A program made the translations under genes and the position numbers. A stretch of DNA of 64,000 bases from Micrococcaceae bacterium Sec5.1 (GTDB lineage Bacteria > Actinomycetota > Actinomycetes > Actinomycetales > Micrococcaceae), in assembly GCA_039636795.1 (NCBI GenBank), contig CP143430.1, positions 3,038,001 to 3,102,000 on the forward strand, read 5' to 3'. Of the stretch, positions 61,071 to 64,000 are shown in pieces (positions within the stretch are counted from its first letter, which is position 1; each line of letters starts with the position of its first letter). The notes under the pieces were generated by a model. The model searched no databases, was not told the DNA's origin, and worked only from the letters and a program-made list of their open reading frames with translations.

Positions 61071-61616
61071 ATGTCGATCTTCCAGTACTACGTTGCCTCC
61101 ACCGTCGACGGCTTCATTGCTTCTCCGGACGACGACCTCGGCTGGCTCCTGCAATTCGACCAGGTTGAAGGCGTGAGCGGCAGCTATGAGTCCTTCTTCG
61201 CAGGGGTGGGTTGTATCGCCATGGGCGGCGAGACCTACCGTTGGCTCATGGAGCACGAGCCCGGCAAGTGGCCCTACCCCGACACCCCCTGTTGGGTGTT
61301 CACCCACCATGAATATTCGGCTCCGGCCGGTTCGAACGTCACGTTCGTCCGTGGGGATGTGCGCGAGTTCGCCCCGGACCTCCTCGCCGACGCCGGAGAC
61401 AAGAACGTCTGGCTGGTGGGCGGCGGGGACCTGGTAGCCCAGTTCGCCAACGCCGGATTGCTCCACGAGATGATCGTCACCATCATCCCCGTTGTGCTCG
61501 GCGCCGGTAAGCGGCTGCTGCCGCTCAAGGGTCCGACGGCGCCACTTGAGTTGCTGTCCTCGCGCATCCTTGGCGGGGCCGCGGCTGAACTGCATTACCG
61601 CATGCCGCCGGTGTAA
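61071..61616 (+). CDS. Dihydrofolate reductase-family (YwjB-like) protein
   Basis: A 181-residue relative of the DHFR/RibD-C fold. Landmarks are YYVASTVDGFIASPDDDLGWL, MGGETYRWL, WVFTHHEY, then NVWLVGGGDLVAQFANAGLL and PVVLGAGKRLL. It is one of the uncharacterised reductase-like proteins, related to but distinct from the copy at 6081. It sits 13 bases after the membrane protein gene and ends convergently with the thioesterase, across a small repeat. Confidence 0.83.
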   Translation: MSIFQYYVASTVDGFIASPDDDLGWLLQFDQVEGVSGSYESFFAGVGCIAMGGETYRWLMEHEPGKWPYPDTPCWVFTHHEYSAPAGSNVTFVRGDVREFAPDLLADAGDKNVWLVGGGDLVAQFANAGLLHEMIVTIIPVVLGAGKRLLPLKGPTAPLELLSSRILGGAAAELHYRMPPV

Positions 61617-61625
61617 TTGATTCGG

Positions 61626-61673
61626 CGTAGCTGGTTGATCAGTAGCTGCTTGGGCCGTAGCTGGTTGGTCAGT
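61626..61673. repeat. Direct 18-base repeat, 30-base period
   Basis: CGTAGCTGGTTGATCAGT (61626-61643) and CGTAGCTGGTTGGTCAGT (61656-61673) differ by one base. The pair lies between two convergent genes and runs over the thioesterase stop. No hairpin or T-run accompanies it; it looks like local duplication. Confidence 0.7.
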
Positions 61674-62133
61674 GGCGGTTGTTGCGGATCATGTTGGTAA
61701 TCCGGGCAGTTGAAAGCCTCCGGCCTTTTTCGTCTGTGATAACGATCTCGTGCGTGGCCAACGTCCCGCCCAGGTGGATCGCCGTACACGTGCCGGTTAC
61801 CGTTCCGCTGGCGATCGAGCGGTGATGCGTCGCGCCGACTTCGATTCCCACAGCGTGCCGCCCTCTGCCGGCGTGAAGCGACGCAGCAAATGAGCCCAGG
61901 GTTTCCGCGAGGACCACGTGGGCTCCGCCGTGAAGGATGCCGGCTACTTGCGTGTTCCCTTCCACAGGCATGGTTGCCACAGTGCGTTCGGCACTGAGCT
62001 CGGTAAACCGAATACCCATTTTCACCACAAGGGAGCCAACGCCATGCCCGGAAAGCCAATCATGGAACTCTTCGGGCACACCTGCCTCGTTCAGCTCGTC
62101 GACAAACCGGTTCGGCGTGAAATTGTCCATCAT
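61669..62133 (-). CDS. PaaI-type hotdog-fold thioesterase
   Basis: A 154-residue hotdog thioesterase hydrolysing acyl-CoAs. The family core is GILHGGAHVVLAETLGSFAA (about 63-82, with the catalytic Asp/Glu region at AETLG), followed by GIEVGATHHRSIASGTVTG. Two Met codons (62133, 62130) begin the protein; either fits. It faces polA, whose GTG start is only 19 bases away, so the two promoters or leaders must overlap. Confidence 0.83.
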   Translation of the reverse strand: MMDNFTPNRFVDELNEAGVPEEFHDWLSGHGVGSLVVKMGIRFTELSAERTVATMPVEGNTQVAGILHGGAHVVLAETLGSFAASLHAGRGRHAVGIEVGATHHRSIASGTVTGTCTAIHLGGTLATHEIVITDEKGRRLSTARITNMIRNNRH

Positions 62134-62152
62134 GCCAACTAGGCTGGCACCT

Positions 62153-64000
62153 GTGAGTGAAACAACCAAACCGGACCAGGTTCCAACGGCCCAAGCTGCT
62201 GCCATTGCAACAGCACCCACCCCCTCTTCCACCGCTTCACCCAGCACCACGGGGGAGGGCCGGCCCAGGTTGCTGGTCCTGGATGGCCATTCCATGGCGT
62301 TCCGGGCCTTCTACGCCCTCCCTGCTGAAAACTTCTCTACTGCCAGAGGCCAGTACACCAACGCCGTGCATGGATTCACCTCCATGCTCATCAACTTGAT
62401 CAAGGACCAGAAGCCCACGCACGTCGCCGTAGCGTTTGATGTCTCTGACGACACCACCTTCCGCAAGGCCGAGTACAGCGAGTACAAGGGCGGCCGTAAC
62501 GCGACGCCCGCGGAGTTCCAGGGCCAAATCGCCCTCATCGCGAGGGTTATGGAGGCGTGGGGAATCAAGACCATTGCTCTGCCCGGCTACGAAGCTGATG
62601 ACATCCTGGCCACCCTAGCGGCCCAGGCGGATGCCGCCGGCTTTGAGGTCCTCCTGGTCTCGGGCGATAGGGACTCCTTCCAGCTCATCAACGACAACGT
62701 TTTTGTGCTCTACCCCAAACAGGGCGTGAGCAACATCCCCAAGCTGGATGCTGCGGCGATCGAAGAGAAGTACTTTGTCAAGCCCGCGTTGTATTCGGAC
62801 CTGGCTGCCCTGGTGGGCGAATCGGCGGACAACCTTCCGGGCGTACCCGGCGTGGGGCCAAAGACCGCCGCCAAGTGGATCAACCTCTACGGTGGCCTGG
62901 AGGGCATCCTGGAGAACCTTGACGCAATCGGTGGCAAGGTGGGCGGAGCGCTCAAGGAGAACCTTGAGAACGTCAAACGGAACCGCAGGCTGAACCAGCT
63001 GCTGACAGACCTCGAACTGCCCGTCAGGCTGGAGGACCTCCACGAGCCGCGCCCCGACCGCCGCGCCATCGAGGAACTGTTCGAGGAGCTGGAATTTCGT
63101 ACGCTCCGCCCCCGGCTCTTCGATCTCTACGGCGACGACACCACCGGTGCTGCCCCGGACACCATCGAAGCCCCCGAGTTTGTCACACTCCAGGGCGCCG
63201 CTGAGCTTGAGGCCTTCTTCAGCGCCGGTTCCGGCACTCGTTCCGCGATAGCCATCCAGCCTGTCCAGGGCCGTATCGGCGAGGATGCCAGCGCGTTGGC
63301 TGTGGTCCGGAACAATGGCGCTGCCTACATCGAGCTCAGCGGGCTGGATTCAGCAGCCGAGTCGGCGCTGGCCAGCTGGCTCCGGGACCCTGAAGAAGCC
63401 AAGGTGGTGCACGAGTTCAAGGCCGCGCTCAAGGCCCTGCACAACCGTGGTCTGGGCTTGGAAGGCGTTGTGGATGACACGTCGATTTCCGGATACCTGA
63501 TCCAGCCGGACCGCCGCAGCTACGACCTCCCGGAGCTCGCCCAGGTCCACCTCAAGATCTCCTTGGGCGTTGTGACCGCATCCGCCGGGCAGTTGGAGCT
63601 GGACCTCACGGGAGGCAGCGACCAAGCCGCGGCCGCAGCGCTCGTCCAGCAGGCCGCCGTCGTGCATGCCCTCAGCAAGCACTTCGAAAGGGAACTTGCC
63701 GGTATCAAGGCCGACGCCCTGCTGACCACGCTGGAGCTTCCGGTATCCCGCGTCCTGGCGCAGATGGAACTGACCGGTATCTACGTCTCCACGGACCGTA
63801 TGGACGAACAGCTTGCGGACCTCACCAAGGTGATCGAGAACGCCCAGGAACAGGCGTTTGCGGCAATCGGTCATGAGGTAAACCTGGGATCACCCAAGCA
63901 GCTCCAGACCGTCCTGTTCGAGGAACTTGGACTTCCCAAGACCAAGAAGATCAAGTCCGGCTACACCACCGACGCCGCGTCCCTGAAGGGCTTGCTGGAA
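62153..64000 (+). CDS. polA: DNA polymerase I, 5' part (continues beyond window)
   Basis: The first 616 residues of PolA. The 5'-3' exonuclease domain is intact: LLVLDGHSMAFRAFYALP, FDVSDDTTFRK, GYEADDILAT, SGDRDSFQL and ADNLPGVPGVGPKTA. The 3'-5' proofreading domain (about 340-520) lacks the metal-binding acids: the DxE motif position reads AIAIQPV, and the second acidic motif reads FKAALKAL. The polymerase begins near the end (KKIKSGYTTDAASL). Loss of proofreading is common in actinobacterial PolA. The start is a GTG at 62153, 19 bases from the divergent thioesterase. Confidence 0.95.
   Translation, partial: MSETTKPDQVPTAQAAAIATAPTPSSTASPSTTGEGRPRLLVLDGHSMAFRAFYALPAENFSTARGQYTNAVHGFTSMLINLIKDQKPTHVAVAFDVSDDTTFRKAEYSEYKGGRNATPAEFQGQIALIARVMEAWGIKTIALPGYEADDILATLAAQADAAGFEVLLVSGDRDSFQLINDNVFVLYPKQGVSNIPKLDAAAIEEKYFVKPALYSDLAALVGESADNLPGVPGVGPKTAAKWINLYGGLEGILENLDAIGGKVGGALKENLENVKRNRRLNQLLTDLELPVRLEDLHEPRPDRRAIEELFEELEFRTLRPRLFDLYGDDTTGAAPDTIEAPEFVTLQGAAELEAFFSAGSGTRSAIAIQPVQGRIGEDASALAVVRNNGAAYIELSGLDSAAESALASWLRDPEEAKVVHEFKAALKALHNRGLGLEGVVDDTSISGYLIQPDRRSYDLPELAQVHLKISLGVVTASAGQLELDLTGGSDQAAAAALVQQAAVVHALSKHFERELAGIKADALLTTLELPVSRVLAQMELTGIYVSTDRMDEQLADLTKVIENAQEQAFAAIGHEVNLGSPKQLQTVLFEELGLPKTKKIKSGYTTDAASLKGLLE

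Overview
The window looks like chromosome from a high-GC actinobacterium of the Arthrobacter/Paenarthrobacter group. The grounds are the GC-rich codon usage, a DUF222-HNH (13E12-type) protein, DasR/NagR-like operator sequences, a PolA whose proofreading motifs are missing, and many short ATGA gene overlaps. The genus is an inference; there is no rRNA in the window, and I saw no tRNA, CRISPR array, insertion sequence or prophage. The DNA is mostly ordinary accessory chromosome: small catabolic, transport and regulatory units packed closely, with no gene-free stretch over 300 bases.

Layout. 1-7.5 kb: an aldehyde dehydrogenase cut by the window edge, a homoserine-dehydrogenase-like gene, a frameshifted EamA exporter, a RidA-like gene, arfB, a TetR regulator with a palindromic operator facing an NTF2-like/SDR pair, and small DHFR-like and hypothetical genes. 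7.5-10.3 kb: a DksA-like protein, a carboxymuconolactone-decarboxylase-fold protein and an MFS pump. 10.3-17.6 kb: a tightly coupled five-gene unit (SWIM zinc finger, DUF5691, MoxR/YehL-type AAA+ ATPase, DUF5682 and VWA protein). This is the most interesting system here. 17.7-24.7 kb: an aromatic flavin hydroxylase, a stand-alone PolA-like 5'-3' exonuclease, a secreted repeat protein, a fatty-acid desaturase, and an ECF42-type sigma factor with its DGPF/YCII partner. 24.8-31.9 kb: the HNH protein, a cupin/XRE/alcohol dehydrogenase group, and HrpB. 31.9-41.7 kb: an amidohydrolase/permease pair facing a TetR gene, a membrane peptidase, an EF-G-like GTPase, a hydrolase, a LigD-type polymerase domain, and a lipoprotein of the beta-lactamase fold whose catalytic residues appear lost.

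41.8-48.7 kb: YciO, an ABC exporter with a LolA-like lipoprotein-carrier protein, and an amino-sugar group (SIS deaminase, BadF-type kinase, remnant of a sugar permease) facing a GntR regulator across two DasR/NagR-like sites. 48.7-53.8 kb: an IclR-led catabolic operon (SDR, frameshifted FAD dehydrogenase, Dabb protein, MHS transporter). 53.8-56.8 kb: a kynurenine operon (tryptophan dioxygenase, kynureninase, PaaX-type regulator) with an apparently leaderless promoter. 56.9-64 kb: a HAD-like protein, a PiT phosphate transporter behind a PHO-box-like repeat, a lipoprotein/membrane protein pair, a second DHFR-like protein, a thioesterase, and polA running off the end.

Two genes (the EamA exporter and the FAD dehydrogenase) each look disabled by the loss of one base. 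Either the strain has two recent null mutations or the sequence has two indel errors; raw reads would decide.
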